In this document: in pieces, positions 11,490-22,984 of the stretch
Layout of the letters: each line of letters begins with the position of its first letter
Numbering within the stretch: position 1 is the stretch's first letter
Source of the DNA: Podospora bellae-mahoneyi
Lineage: Eukaryota > Ascomycota > Sordariomycetes > Sordariales > Podosporaceae
Direction of reading: 5' to 3'
Length of the DNA: 64,000 bases
Assembly: GCF_035222275.1 (NCBI RefSeq)
Contig: NC_085882.1
Coordinates: 441,501-505,500, forward strand
Made by a program: the position numbers and the translations under genes
Notes under the pieces: model-generated
The model's database searches: none
What the model saw: only the letters and a program-made list of their open reading frames with translations
What the model was told of the DNA's origin: nothing

Positions 11490-12164
11490 AGGGGGAACGA
11501 AAAAAACAGTATTACAGAAAGGATGGGTGGTACCGAGTGTTTACATAGACGCGCACATACACAGGGGAATCTGGGTTTCGGCGGATCTTCCTTTTCATTT
11601 GCTGGAAAACAAGAGTAAGGACGGATATTCAACGGATATGGTGTTTTCTCGTGCCGGGTCGGTTGATCAAGATGCACCACTCACATATTTGGGAACCACA
11701 GCACATAAACTGGACGATGGTAATGACATGGTATGGGACTTCAAGGCTGGGAGGGATGGGGGCGTTTCGGAAGAGTGATATGAGCGAGCATCTGTTCTAC
11801 TACACCTTGCTTTGCTGTTGGTCATATGGTATTCTAGACATGGAAAACAACTGGTCACTGGAGGATTGTGAGCTAACAAATATTGATGTCTTTTCATGCC
11901 CGACGCTCGTCAAGGGCGTCGATCACTACCTTTTGCACCTACTGACTACTCAAGAACCATACGCTTGTCAGTAAATCGGCTCCCTACAACGATTTCCTAT
12001 AAGACGGAGGAGTCCTTTTCATTTCTCTACCCAAGTGGCCAGCCACCTCATGGAGTTCTGTCGGATAAGTAGGTATGCTCAAAGTTCAAAGCGACGTGCA
12101 TTCTGCATCCTTCCGCTAGCTTGATAGGTCAAAGTCTGGAGCAATTACCACCAACAACAAAAAA
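11490..12164. other. Intergenic
   Basis: No credible gene between the ankyrin gene and the tRNA. Short open frames lack family features. Confidence 0.5.
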
Positions 12165-12238
12165 GCCCGTGTGGCGCAATTGGTTAGCGCGTCAGACTTT
12201 TAATCTGAATGTTGCGAGTTCGAGTCTCGCCATGGGCG
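12165..12238 (+). tRNA. tRNA-Lys (UUU)
   Basis: A full cloverleaf can be drawn. The acceptor stem is GCCCGTG with CATGGGC, the D stem GCGC/GCGC, the anticodon stem TCAGA/TCTGA around the loop CTTTTAA (anticodon TTT), and the T arm GCGAG TTCGAGT CTCGC. The discriminator is G. No intron is present. Confidence 0.96.
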
Positions 12239-13371
12239 ATATCTTTTGCCATCAGATGATCTTGACAACACCAATCCATCTCCATCATTTTTTTTGCATC
12301 ATCACAATCACATCTCGGCATTTTCAGAATTTGTTTGCGACCCTGTTGGTGTGAACCAACACACAACAACCCAACATGCAACAGGAAAATAGGGGCTCAG
12401 GGGCCTGTGCTGACTTTTTATTTTGTTACGACGCATATCGCGATCTGGTCACACGTGAAGCTGCGGAACTGTAGTACCATATCGCTTCCCGAATATACAA
12501 GTCTTTTGGTGATCCGAACGTCGAGATACAGCAGAGGATACGGCCTTCCACGAACATTACGGCATCAACACGCCCTTCATAACACCACGTCATTCAATGT
12601 AGATAAAAGGATCACGCTTTATCATAGTTAGACCTTGACTTGATATCTACGGAGACACCATTATGCATCCTTGTAGCTCCCGCAATTCCCAAGAGATACG
12701 CCGGATAGGTAAGGCAAGCATGGGATCAGTAGCCACCGTATTCGCAGAAAGCTACTCGCAGATCTGCACCTACATTTTCCTGATTATTGAAGTCGGACTG
12801 TCTTTTTTCAATCGTAAGACAGACAGACAGGCCTTGGTTTTCAAGAGTCCGATGGTGGGATTGCATGATGCGAGATCGGCTCATGTGCATATCGAACCCT
12901 CCGAATCAGTACGACTCTCGTACAGATTGCCACCGCAAGACGAGATACGGGGATTACGGTTGCCCACGACGAAGAATTATTTGCAGAAACCCGAGAAAGA
13001 GAGGCAGGAAGGAATACAGTACAGTGATTCACGCGGACGCCTGACTCTACTACTACTACGATGTGATGTTTACACCGGGCCAGTGCCGATCGTATACCAG
13101 AGAGGAAAGTTCTGGCACTTTCGTCAACTATTGGCGTTGAACGGTGGGGGAGACATTGGCTCGTTGTAATAGCTCGTAACCCATAGCCCAATGGCATCCA
13201 AAGACGTTTTCCCCCTGATGTCGTGCCCGCCCGTCGTGCGATGGAGTCGGGTGCCCCCCCTCCCCCCTGCCATGAATAATAAATACCCAAGTCCCCGTGC
13301 AACACCTCTTCCCACCTTTCGTCTCCGGTGTTTTCAAGAACGACACAGTGGTAGACAAGACTATCATTCCC
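12239..13371. other. Intergenic
   Basis: About 1.1 kb upstream of the monooxygenase pseudogene. Open frames up to 168 codons occur near 12660-13170 on + but lack ATG-centred coding character and family motifs. Confidence 0.45.
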
Positions 13372-14816
13372 ATGCCGCCAACTATGGATATTAGCGTCAT
13401 CATTGTAGGAGGAGGGCCGGTTGGACTGACAGCAGCCCACGCATTCTCCAAGCTCGGGATCGACTTCGCCCTTCTCGAGCGCCGCGACATTATCGCCGAA
13501 GATGTCGGCGCCAGCATCGTTCTATGGCCGCACGGAATACGCATCATGGCTCAACTCGGCTTGCTGGACCAGCTGTTGTCCATTGGTACAGAATTAATGT
13601 CGGGTACATTTCAAACCGTAAATGGCAAAGCCTTTCTTCGGACAAGCTCTCCCCAACTGTGCAAGACCAAGTAGGTCCTTGATATCCGCAAAACCTGGTT
13701 GAAAGTCACTCATCACAACTCCCTCAAAAAGCTATGGAATCTAACCCCAATGCTTCGCCCGCGCGGAGCTCATCTCCACTCTCTACAACACCCTCCCCCC
13801 CTCGGCCCGATCCAGAATCCACACCTCCAAAACCGTCACATCCATCTCTTCTGTTCCTGGCGGCGGCATCAAAGTCCTCTGCTTAGATGGCACCTCCTAC
13901 ACGGGAAGCTTCACCCTCGGCGCCGACGGAATCCACAGCGTAGTCCGCAAAACCATCCTCTCCCTCTCCCCCCCTCCCATCACCCCGTCCCCGTTAAAAA
14001 CGCGCTACTCCCTCCTCTGGTTCTCCTTCCCCCTCCTTCCCACCATCCCGGCCAGCTCCGCTTTCGAAGTCCACTCCAAAAAACCTCTGCCTCCAAGTCC
14101 TCGCAAACGAGAAATCCAACGTCCAATTCTGCTTTCTCTACCAGCTCCTCCTCCCTGATAACTCACCCTCCAAGAAATTTACCCAGTCCGATATCGAAGC
14201 CATCATCTCCCGCCCTGATGTATCTTCCCGCCCGCTGGGGGGGTCCGGCCTAACAGTCAAGGACGCCTGGCGGTTAAAGTCAAAATGCGGCATCACACCG
14301 CTAGAAGAAGGCATCCTCAAGCCTGAGTGGCATTTCGGAAACCAGATGGTTCTCGTCGGGGACGCGGCGCACAAAGTCACGCCGACGATTGGGCAGGGGC
14401 TGAACATGGGCTTGTTGGATGTGGTTTCGCTCGCAAATCAAGTGTCCGAGTTCGTGGGCTCTGCCGGGTCCAGCCGGGAGAAAGTTTTGGGGGGTTTGGA
14501 TGGGGCGTTTAGACGGTACCGAGCCGAGAGGCTTGAGAGCGTGGAGAAAGATTACAAGAGGTCCGGGGTGGTGACGAGGCTGACCTGCTGGCGGGAGTGG
14601 CGGTTTAAACTGTTCGACAGGGTGGTGATGCCGATTCCGGGGGTCGATGTCCTGCTTGTGAACAAGGTTAACTCGCCCATCATGGCGAGGGGCCTTGTGT
14701 TTAGGGGGATAAGAGTGGAGAGGGAACCATTTGAGGGGAGGGTCAAATGGAAGGAAAAGATGCCGCTTCTAGACAAAACAGCGCATGATGAGGAGAGAAA
14801 AGAGAGTGGGGGTTGA
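13372..14816 (+). pseudogene. FAD-dependent monooxygenase (salicylate hydroxylase-like), broken
   Basis: Exon 1 (13372-13670) encodes the Rossmann FAD motif IIVGGGPVGLTAAHAF and the following ALLERRD, typical of group A flavin monooxygenases. A plausible intron (13671-13731, donor GTAGGT) joins it in phase to a second exon. Four codons into that exon lies a TAA (13742-13744), followed in the same frame by the expected block RAELISTLYNTL and GADGIHSVVRK (a DG motif). The frame then shifts at an A6 run (14078-14083) into a frame containing the second FAD motif, LVGDAAHKVTPTIGQGLNMG, and a normal C-terminus. Both lesions must be crossed to make the enzyme, so I call it a pseudogene. The codon may once have been CAA, a C-to-T change. 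Alternatives are sequence error at the A run or a mis-called intron, but no splice removes the TAA. Confidence 0.75.
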
Positions 14817-15030
14817 GGGTACTTGATGAGGGCCTCTTGGGCAGGCGGCAATGGTAGAAAATGAAAAAGACGCATTGTAATACCTAGGATTCATTATCTT
14901 CCCAAACAAGATAAACTCGGGGTATATAAGTAAGGTTAAAAGCCATAAGAAACCAAACGACTAATGCACCAGAAATCGACGCCATGCCCATTTTATGTAA
15001 CCACCCTCGCCCCGACATGAAAGAAACCCA

Positions 15031-17463
15031 TCACCCGAGGTTGAACTCGCTTGCCGAGTTCATCGACAACATCTTCATCTTGGCCTTCATCCTCTTAGCC
15101 GCATCCTCATCCACCTGGCCATACTCGTCATCATCAAACTTGCTCTTGCTGCCACCGCTAGGTTTGGCAGCAACAGAAGCGCTAGCCCCACCACCCTTCT
15201 GCCCGTTGGTAGCTGGCGTAAACTTGTGTGTCCTCCTCGAGATACCCGATCCAATACCACCGGGCGCCTCGCGCAGACCGAACGCCTTGGCCATGTGTCC
15301 AAGATGCAGTTGCGTCATGTCAAAGTAGACTCTCTCTTCGCGGACGTGAGTGGCATAAGCTCTGATGTGAGATCTGAAAGCTTGTCTGCCGGCATCAAGC
15401 AAGGGGTTGTCCTTCTTCACTGGCTGCCTGTTTTTGCCGCCGGTCTTGCTGAATTTACTCTTGTGGCCTTTGGGTCCTTCCTCGGCATCCTCGAATCCGG
15501 GCGCGGGTGCCAAAAGACGCTGTTCAAAATGCAGCTGAAGAGCTTCGGCACGAGTGGCCCACGTCTCCCGCTTGTTGCTTTCCGTCTCGGCATTGTTTGT
15601 TTGTGAGGAGGCTGGAAGGTTGACATTCGTGGCAAAGCCTTTCTGCAAGATTGATTCGTAAAGCTGGGGTGTTATGGTGGCGGAGGATGGCAGGATGCTG
15701 GTGTATCCTTCCTCAGGACCAGGGAGCAAAAAGAGAACCGCTTTACCAGAACGACCAGCTCTGGCGGTACGGCCGATGCGATGAACGTGATCAGGCACCG
15801 CAAAGGCGGGATCGTATTCAATAACCAGGTCGACGGCCGGCACATCGAGACCACGAGATGAAATGTCTGTCGTGATGAGAACAGCCGGATCCTTGCACCC
15901 CGAGAAAGCCTTTAGAGTAGCACTGCGAACCGGTTGCGCCAGGGAACCATGAAGTTTATGGAGCATTACCCTGGTGTTTGCGGGTGAGGTGATATAGGCA
16001 GCCGGTGCCACCGTGGTTTCGATGTGAACATCCGGTTTTTTTGCTGGTGCGTCACCCTCTTGGGCTGGTGGTGGTGGTTCGACCGTCATGGTGTCTTTCA
16101 GGACCTCGTAATGAAAGTCGACCGAATCAGCGCAAGAGATGAAGATGATTGCCTTCATAACCGACCCCTTCCTCGCAAATGTCGACTTGAGCAACGCAAT
16201 CAGTGTGACCAGCCTCAACTTGGCTGGCACAATGATACACGACTGTTTCAGCTGCGCAGGCGCTGTGAAAGCAGACTCGGTGCTTCCACTGTTTTCCGCA
16301 GCATCCTTTTCCATCTCCGACTTGGAAGCGGTAATGTGCACCGCATCCTCCAGACTGATCTCGCCCAATTTCTGAACGTTCATCTTCATGGTAGCCGAGC
16401 ACAGAACCGTGACCCTCCTCTTTGGCAGCACTCTATCCAGTACCAGCCCCTCAGAGTTCTTGGTTGCAAGCTTGTCCGCCCTAATCTTGCCAACAATCGC
16501 CTTGATATCGTCCTCGAAACCCATCTCCATCATCCTGTCGCCTTCGTCCAGCACCAACCATCTCACAGTTCCTACATCCAGCACCTTTGTATTATCCAAG
16601 TGATCCGTCAGTCGTCCTGGAGTCGCAACCAAGATGTTGACACCCTTCCTTAACCTCGCCTTTTCCGAATGCTTGCTCTCTCCACCGATAACAGTTGTGC
16701 AGACTAGCCATGGCGCGCACCTGAGAACCTTCTCGAGGACTGCTGAGATTTGCTTGCAGAGTTCTCTTGTCGGCGCAAGGATGATCGCAAAGAGTCCCGA
16801 ATTTCTGTGTACCTTGGCATCCTTTTTGGGAGTGCCGTCCTCGTTCATACTGAGCTCCATGATTCGATGAACAATGGGCAACAGATACGCCAGCGTCTTT
16901 CCGGAACCGGTTTCTGCTTGAAGGAACGCATCGTTGTCGTCTTTGATAAGCACGGGAATTGTGTTCTTCTGAATCGCCGTCGGGGCTTTCATCTCAAGCT
17001 TGGTGGCCAGGTGGTGGGCTACTCGTCTCGCCAGGCCGAGTGTGTGAAAGTTCTCTGCTTCTTCGCTAAGGGGCGCATTGGAAGGTTTTGCCGGCTCGGC
17101 GGGTTCGGCGGGCGCTTCTTCGTCGAACTTGGTCACGACGGTGGGGATCGAAGTGAACAGGCTTGAAGAGACAAGACCGGTCTTCATGGCGTGGGTTGGC
17201 ACCCAGGGGATGTCACTTGTCCTGGGCGCTTTCGCCGGTCTGTGATCACTGCCATCGTCGTTACCTCGTGGTCTTTTAGTAGGTCGATTCGGATCGTAGG
17301 GCGCTCGTGGTTTGGCAGCTGGCTCGGGGCCTCCTTGCGATGCGGTTTTCGCCGACTTGTTGGCTTTAACGCGGTCTCTCCAGCGGCCGCCCTTGAACTT
17401 GACCTGGCTGACGAGAGGCGCATCGCCAATCTCAAAGTTCAGGAGCATTCCATCGTCGGCCAT
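15031..17463 (-). CDS. DBP7: ATP-dependent RNA helicase Dbp7
   Basis: Intronless, 810 residues. The N-terminus MADDGMLLNFEIGD and the basic linker are typical of fungal Dbp7, which acts in the nucleolus on assembly of large (60S) ribosomal subunit precursors. Helicase motifs in order are TAIQKNTIPVLI (Q motif region), AETGSGKT at residues 183-190 (motif I), PTRELCKQ (Ia), TPGRLTDHL (Ib), DEGDRMM (II; DEGD instead of DEAD is usual in Dbp7), SATM (III), TDISSRGLDVP (V) and HRIGRTARAGR (VI). A C-terminal basic extension follows. The frame extends upstream, but the ATG at 17463 begins the conserved protein. It converges on the monooxygenase pseudogene, with about 215 bp between. Confidence 0.95.
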   Translation of the reverse strand: MADDGMLLNFEIGDAPLVSQVKFKGGRWRDRVKANKSAKTASQGGPEPAAKPRAPYDPNRPTKRPRGNDDGSDHRPAKAPRTSDIPWVPTHAMKTGLVSSSLFTSIPTVVTKFDEEAPAEPAEPAKPSNAPLSEEAENFHTLGLARRVAHHLATKLEMKAPTAIQKNTIPVLIKDDNDAFLQAETGSGKTLAYLLPIVHRIMELSMNEDGTPKKDAKVHRNSGLFAIILAPTRELCKQISAVLEKVLRCAPWLVCTTVIGGESKHSEKARLRKGVNILVATPGRLTDHLDNTKVLDVGTVRWLVLDEGDRMMEMGFEDDIKAIVGKIRADKLATKNSEGLVLDRVLPKRRVTVLCSATMKMNVQKLGEISLEDAVHITASKSEMEKDAAENSGSTESAFTAPAQLKQSCIIVPAKLRLVTLIALLKSTFARKGSVMKAIIFISCADSVDFHYEVLKDTMTVEPPPPAQEGDAPAKKPDVHIETTVAPAAYITSPANTRVMLHKLHGSLAQPVRSATLKAFSGCKDPAVLITTDISSRGLDVPAVDLVIEYDPAFAVPDHVHRIGRTARAGRSGKAVLFLLPGPEEGYTSILPSSATITPQLYESILQKGFATNVNLPASSQTNNAETESNKRETWATRAEALQLHFEQRLLAPAPGFEDAEEGPKGHKSKFSKTGGKNRQPVKKDNPLLDAGRQAFRSHIRAYATHVREERVYFDMTQLHLGHMAKAFGLREAPGGIGSGISRRTHKFTPATNGQKGGGASASVAAKPSGGSKSKFDDDEYGQVDEDAAKRMKAKMKMLSMNSASEFNLG

Positions 17464-17823
17464 TTTGCTGATTGGCGTTTTGGCGGTGTTTACTCGCCTT
17501 GGTTGGATGGGGAAGGTTTTGGTTGGAACGTGTCGGCAGAAAAAAAGTTGGGCCAGAGCTGGGACCCCGCGACCGACCATCAAAAATTAAGTGGGTCCCG
17601 AGTTAGCAGCACCGCTTGTGGAGACGCTACGGCTGCCAAACTTGTGCAGGTTATGAAGGTAACACAACGACGTGCACATCTTCCCCTTATCCGTACAGTG
17701 ATTATACTCTGCAGAACATCAGTGGGAATAATAATTAAGATTACACACTAACTAGGGTATTAAACCAGCCATGCTAAATACGTCTCGGTCAATCATCTCA
17801 TACACACCCATCCTCCTTTGCCT
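17464..17823. other. Intergenic between two - strand genes
   Basis: About 360 bp holding the Dbp7 promoter and the MFS 3' region. Nothing else is seen. Confidence 0.5.
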
Positions 17824-19627
17824 TCATGCACATATCGTTGCGCCGATATGTTGAGCCCCGTGCTCATGTCGAAGCCGGAACCCTGAATATCCTATCTCGC
17901 TACTTGAAAGTCCCGAAATACGACGATGAGGCGTCCCATGGTCCTCGCTTGTCACCTTGGAAGCCAGGTTCTCTGCAAATGGCGATCGTTTCCGGAGCTC
18001 TGGTCCGTAGTAGTAGATGGCGTAGACGGCGCAGACAAGGAAAAGCGAGATGCAGAACAGGATGGTGCTCGCAATCTCTAGGTGTTTCGAACCTCCGATA
18101 TTTGTGTAGAAGGGCGTCGCCGGTACTGTGAGAACGCCTGCCAGGAAGTCCCGGGACCAACCATTCCCGCCCGTCGCCGAAGCTGAATACGGCCCGTACG
18201 CGCAGATCATGTACTGTAGTATGGTCAGCATCTTGGAATCTGGGACAAAGCAATGTGCAACTTGCATCAATCGTGGCCATGTATATGGAGTAGTTGGCAA
18301 TGCCAATGATGGCAGATCCGAACATGGTTCCGATCCAGTGCACCGGCGGGCCTCCAGATGTCCAGGCAAATATGATTAGACCAAGTGGCAGGCATGGTGC
18401 CGTATAGAGCAGCCACCACAACCTCGATTCATACTGGGCGTGTTCATCGCCAGGCTTGAGTGCTCTTTCCTTTCTGTTTCGTCGGATGGCTGGGATAAAC
18501 GAGATCCAGGCAATGATGTAACCAATGCCAATAGGAACAAACGCCAGCCCGATGTCCACAGCCGAAAACCCCCATTGTCTGTAGACCAGCACAAATGATT
18601 GGATCTGCATGAAGATCAGGGCGTCCGAGAATCCAGAGAGCAAGGACAGCGTGAGAACGATAGGCTCAGTAAGAAACATCCGGAATGGGCGCACCCATGT
18701 CCAGATTAGCTCCTTGAAGGTAAAGCGCTGCCAGAAAGGCTCGATCTCGTTGGGCCCGTAGAGGTTGGGCGACTGTCCAGACTTGCGACGTTTCTGAGCA
18801 ATTCTGTCCAGCAGGATGGTCGTTCTAGTTTCTGGCACAAAGATCAGATGCAGAAGTTGAACAAACACGCCGAAGATTAGCTGAATCCAAATGGTCCATC
18901 TCCAGGGCAGATATTCTTCAACAAACCCGCCAATGATAGGCCCCAGGATAGAGCCGCCGACAGAGGAAAACACAATGTAGGCGACGGCGCACTGTTGCTC
19001 ATTCGGTTCGAAGATGTCTGCAATCATTCCCAAGGTCACACTTCCGCCAGCAGAAGATAAACCTCCTAGTGCACGACCGACCATGAGGGAGGCAAAGTTT
19101 GGTGCCAGGGCAACCGGAAGACACCAGATATTGACCAGCCCGAGGGATAGCTGGAGGATAGGCTTTCGTCCGAATTCTTCCGACCATGGTGCCCAAAGCT
19201 CGCACCCGAAGGCGTAAGTGATGAGGAAAGCTGCAGCTCCAGCACGAGCTGCCTGGGCGCTGACCCCAAACTCCTGCGATATCCCGTCGATTCCATTCGA
19301 GTAAAGCGAGGTGTTGAAGTTCATGGAGGTCTGCACCAGAAAAATGATGGAGAGAATGGTCCATTTCTTCCTCGTTGGGAAACAAAATCCCAACTCTTTC
19401 CATGCATCTTCCTCCTTCAGCTCGATCTTGTCTGTTGGAGGAGCGTTGGTTGTGGAGAATTGGCGCGCGGGTGCAGCTGTCTTGCTGGGCGGAACAGCGC
19501 CGGTTATCTCGTCATGGCTGGTATCTGGTCGGTCTGGAGTAGACGCTTCGGGGTCAGTTTGGTCGGAATCCGCGTGGGTTTGCTTCTCTGGAACTTCTCC
19601 AAGACGGTCATTCGATATTTGCGACAT
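17824..19627 (-). CDS. MFS transporter, DHA1/polyamine-drug type
   Basis: Two exons, 19627-18266 and 18213-17824, encode 583 residues. A ~100-residue acidic, Ser/Thr-rich cytosolic N-terminus is followed by 12 predicted membrane segments. After the fourth comes the antiporter signature region GRALGGLSSAGGSVTLGMIAD, then a long central loop (RTTILLDRIAQKRRKSGQSP). This architecture matches fungal DHA1 proton antiporters that export drugs or polyamines across the plasma membrane; the substrate cannot be read from sequence. The 52-bp intron (18214-18265) uses a GC donor: exon ..ATTGAT, intron GCAAGT...CTACAG. Reading straight through gives a stop-free but unrelated C-terminus, whereas splicing restores YMICAYGPYSASA, the usual last helices. 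The start is the ATG opening MSQISNDRLGE. Confidence 0.9.
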
Positions 19628-20888
19628 GACGTCACCGGACGAGTATTCAGGGGTATGTAAGGGTCCTATTGATCCCGTAGGGATAACGAGTGACAACTGG
19701 AAAAGGAAGAAGGAAACGAAGTGAAAGTCCCTGCATTCAGAAATGTCATGGGGGAGAGGAATTCCAAAACGAATATACGTTCTGCCTATGAAGGCGAACA
19801 GCATCACTTGATGACATCGGTTTGCGAACTCTTGGGCGGAACGCCATCACACATCACACAAGCTGCCAAAAGCTCCGTCGCTTTCCAGAAGAACCCGATC
19901 ATGAATCGCGCTGCGTTGAATGTTGTTCATGGAAGAACGAAACAGGCCACGCAAGCCGCACACTTGTTTATGACCCCGAAGAGGGGCAAAAAGATGCGCA
20001 GGGGCCTTGGGTGCGGATGGTTTTCGCGACGGTGGAAGCCAAGTAGAAGGACCGGGCGCAGGGAGGAAAGCAGCGGTGGGGAGGCGTTCGATTTGCCGCT
20101 GAACGGTATAAGAAGTAAGCCAGCTAATGAAGAGAATCCAGGATTACAACACTCCATACTTGAAGTATGAGAGGCAAATAACTGTGCAATATCGGCTGTC
20201 TTGTGACATTTCGAGTTTGGGTCGACGTTGGATCTCAGAGATAAAAAGCGTTGCTAAGCCTATGCCAAGATAGCCGCCGATTGATGGTGGGGTCACGCTA
20301 GCGGGCAGGGGACCCGGAGATCTACAGCGTCCACCTTCCTGTTCTCCACATTTCACTCACATCATGAGCTTCAATGACCCAGTCCTTGAGATATATGTCC
20401 GAATGTAGCTCGCAAATTTGCACTCCTTCGCTTTATCTATGCCCCACGAGCGAGCGAGTCAGTGACGTGTAAGCCTGGCAGGGCACTCAACGTCGGGCGA
20501 GTGGTCAAGAGCGAGCCGACAGAGTCGGTGTCGGCATGCTGATGTCCCGCTGCAGGCTGACCAACGGCAGTATCGCCAGTCAGGTCGGACACGAGTGACT
20601 GTTGTCGGATCCGATCTGGGACTCAAAGGATAGAGTAAGTAGAGTGATGCGGCTAGGTAGGTACCTGGGTCATAAAAGTAACCGTATCGCCGGTTGCAGC
20701 AACTGGACTTCCCCAAACACCGACTCCGAAACGTGCGCCCTAAATATATTAGCCAGAGAGAACGTGACGGGCCCAAAACAGTGATCGTCTATTCTCTGGT
20801 CTCGGTGTTCCGGACCAGTTCCAGGGCAACTGACAGTCCCAGAGGTCTTATTTAATCAAACCACCATCAGATCGACTTGCCCTTCAAC
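19628..20888. other. Divergent promoter region, MFS (-) and MCR1 (+)
   Basis: About 1.26 kb. No credible gene. It would contain both promoters. Confidence 0.5.
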
Positions 20889-21881
20889 ATGCCCCCCATC
20901 AAGAACCTATTCCGGCCCTTTTTTGCCCAAAACACCAGGCTTCTCCGTCAACCCTTCTCGACACCTAGACGCGCCGAAGTAATGACGACCCAGGTCGCTT
21001 TCGCAGCCGCCGCTGTTGGCATTGGCGCCTATGTGTACATGAGAAGCGGTGCCACTGCAGCTCCCGCCACGTCAGGCACGGGTACCAGCAGCGACACCAC
21101 AAAGCCATACTTCAGCGGCTTCGGATTCCGCACCCTCAAGCTGCACAGCTCCGAGGTCGTCAACCACAACACCAAGAAGCTCCGCTTTGAGCTTCCAGAT
21201 CCGAATCAGTCGAGCGGCCTCACCCTCAGCTCCGCTCTCTTGACCGTCTCTTTTCCCCCTACGAACGGCCGGTGGACTCCCGTGATCCGGCCTTACACAC
21301 CCACCAACCCTCTGGACGAGCCCGGGTTTGTCGAGTTGACGGTCAAGCTCTACCCCGACGGAAAACAAAGCGGATACTTGCACTCCCTCAAGCCTGGCGA
21401 CATCATCTCCTGCCTTCGGATACCCGAATATGTCTGGCAGCCCAACAAGCACGATCATGTCGCTCTGATTGCCGGTGGAGCTGGCATCACGCCCATGTAC
21501 CAGCTCATCCAGGGCATCTTGGCCAACCCCGAGGACAACACCAGGATCACTCTCGTTTGGGGTGTTAACGGTGACAGGGATATATTCCTCAAGAAGGAGT
21601 TTGCCGAACTGCAGTCAAAGTACCCAGGGAGATTTAGAGCCGAGTATGTTGTTTCCCAGCCAGAGGCCGGCTCGACGTATCGCAAGGGATATGTGAACGG
21701 GAAAGTACTTGAGGAACTCGGACTGGGCGCCAATGAGGCGAAGAACAAGAGCATCAAGGTCATGATTTGTGGGCCGCCGGCGATGGAAAAGGCATTGAAG
21801 GGGGGCAAAGGCCCGTTTGCCAACAAAACTGGTGTTCTCCACGAGCTGGGCTACAAGCCTGATCAGATTTACAGTTTTTAA
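20889..21881 (+). CDS. MCR1: Mitochondrial NADH-cytochrome b5 reductase
   Basis: Intronless, 330 residues. The basic, Arg-rich N-terminus (about 1-35) is a mitochondrial targeting sequence followed by a single hydrophobic segment, VAFAAAAVGIGAYVYM, near residues 37-52, which anchors Mcr1. The catalytic part has the FAD motif RPYTPT, GYLHSLKPGD, the NADH-binding GGAGITPMYQL and the C-terminal CGPPAMEKAL. It passes electrons from NADH to cytochrome b5 or related acceptors and supports ergosterol synthesis and ascorbyl radical reduction in the intermembrane space. The family length (about 300-340) fits well. The start is the first ATG; a TTG four codons before is not likely used. Confidence 0.95.
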   Translation: MPPIKNLFRPFFAQNTRLLRQPFSTPRRAEVMTTQVAFAAAAVGIGAYVYMRSGATAAPATSGTGTSSDTTKPYFSGFGFRTLKLHSSEVVNHNTKKLRFELPDPNQSSGLTLSSALLTVSFPPTNGRWTPVIRPYTPTNPLDEPGFVELTVKLYPDGKQSGYLHSLKPGDIISCLRIPEYVWQPNKHDHVALIAGGAGITPMYQLIQGILANPEDNTRITLVWGVNGDRDIFLKKEFAELQSKYPGRFRAEYVVSQPEAGSTYRKGYVNGKVLEELGLGANEAKNKSIKVMICGPPAMEKALKGGKGPFANKTGVLHELGYKPDQIYSF

Positions 21882-22267
21882 GTGCGGAAATGACTGAGGG
21901 TGCTGAGTGTATGATTATAGGCTAGGGAATACCAGGTTCTGATTTACACATCAAATTCATGGACGATTGTTGAAATCAGTTGTGCAAGAATTGGCACAGT
22001 GATGTAGGCCTCACCCAGCACCAAGGCCAGATCGCTCCTTCTTGACAAATCTGATCGTTCCACCTTTTGTTGCTGCCAGCCTTCACTCTTGTCAAGATTC
22101 AACCCAAGTGTTTTCCAGTTTTTGTTGCTGGCGCCATTCATCCTCTTGGTTTTTTACCTCGGGCCTTCACTTTACCTATGTTATCTACATCCATTTTAGC
22201 CCGCTTGGAATCTTCACCATACGACACCGATTTTCCATCACGACTATCCATCAAACTGCCGTGCCAC

Positions 22268-22984
22268 ATGCCTTTTCGACTTCCCCTCAAGCATCTTCCC
22301 TCGCGATACCTCTCCACCGCTCCCGAATTTGCCAACCGCCTCAAGACCATCAACCTGAAAGTCGAACGGAAAGTCCCATGCCTCGCCATTCCCACTCTGA
22401 GCGACCCTTCGCTCTGGTCCAACCCCGCCTTCATTTCTGTTGATCCTCTTCCGTTCAAAATCTTCCACGATGTTTACTACGACAACAATGATACCTTGAG
22501 CTCCCACGGTCTCTGGGTTCGGCAGAGAAATGGTGTGTGGCAGGCCAAGGTCAACCCATCAGTCAGGAGAGGACGGGCAAACACAAGATTCGAAGAATTA
22601 CGGATAGAATCTGATATCCAAAAGGCTGTCGAGGCTATCACCAGAGTGGAGGCGCAAGCCACAGCCAATTTCGGGCTGAACAAGATGGCTGACTTTACAA
22701 CCTACCGAGAAGGGTGGAGAGTGGATGGCGACTTTATGGTTGTGAGAGACAATACTAGCTTCAGGTGGGGCGTCGTTGAAATTGAGCTAGAGGAACAGAT
22801 AAAGTGTGTGGGGAGAGAGGAAGTCGATGAGAAGTGGAAGGAGAGGAAGATGGAGGAGATGGATAGGAGAATCGAGATGTTCATGGAGAAGTATAGTTGG
22901 GCATGGGGTAAAGGGCAGGTGAAGGGGAAGCTGAGTGCTTACTTGGACATGACGAGGGGGATCAGAAGTGGAAGGGTGAGGTAG
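22268..22984 (+). CDS. CYTH-fold (thiamine-triphosphatase-like) protein
   Basis: About 238 residues. Near the N-terminus LKVERKV resembles the ExExK start of the CYTH triphosphate tunnel fold. It is followed by HDVYYDNND, GLWVRQRNGVWQAKV and VEIELEEQIK, in the order expected for CYTH strands that line the tunnel with Arg, Lys and acidic metal ligands. Mammalian ThTPase has the same YYD...LWLRxR...W..K pattern, so hydrolysis of a triphosphate such as thiamine triphosphate is the best guess. The leading 30 residues (MPFRLPLKHLPSRYLST) are basic and Ser/Thr-rich, like a mitochondrial presequence. An in-frame ATG at 22178 would add 30 residues; I prefer 22268 because that form starts with the targeting-like sequence. 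The last third is unusually Glu/Lys/Met rich and helical. Confidence 0.72.
   Translation: MPFRLPLKHLPSRYLSTAPEFANRLKTINLKVERKVPCLAIPTLSDPSLWSNPAFISVDPLPFKIFHDVYYDNNDTLSSHGLWVRQRNGVWQAKVNPSVRRGRANTRFEELRIESDIQKAVEAITRVEAQATANFGLNKMADFTTYREGWRVDGDFMVVRDNTSFRWGVVEIELEEQIKCVGREEVDEKWKERKMEEMDRRIEMFMEKYSWAWGKGQVKGKLSAYLDMTRGIRSGRVR

Noticed and set aside
16024-16653. 209-codon + strand frame inside DBP7
   Set aside because: Antisense to a conserved helicase exon; composition is explained by the codon bias of the real gene.
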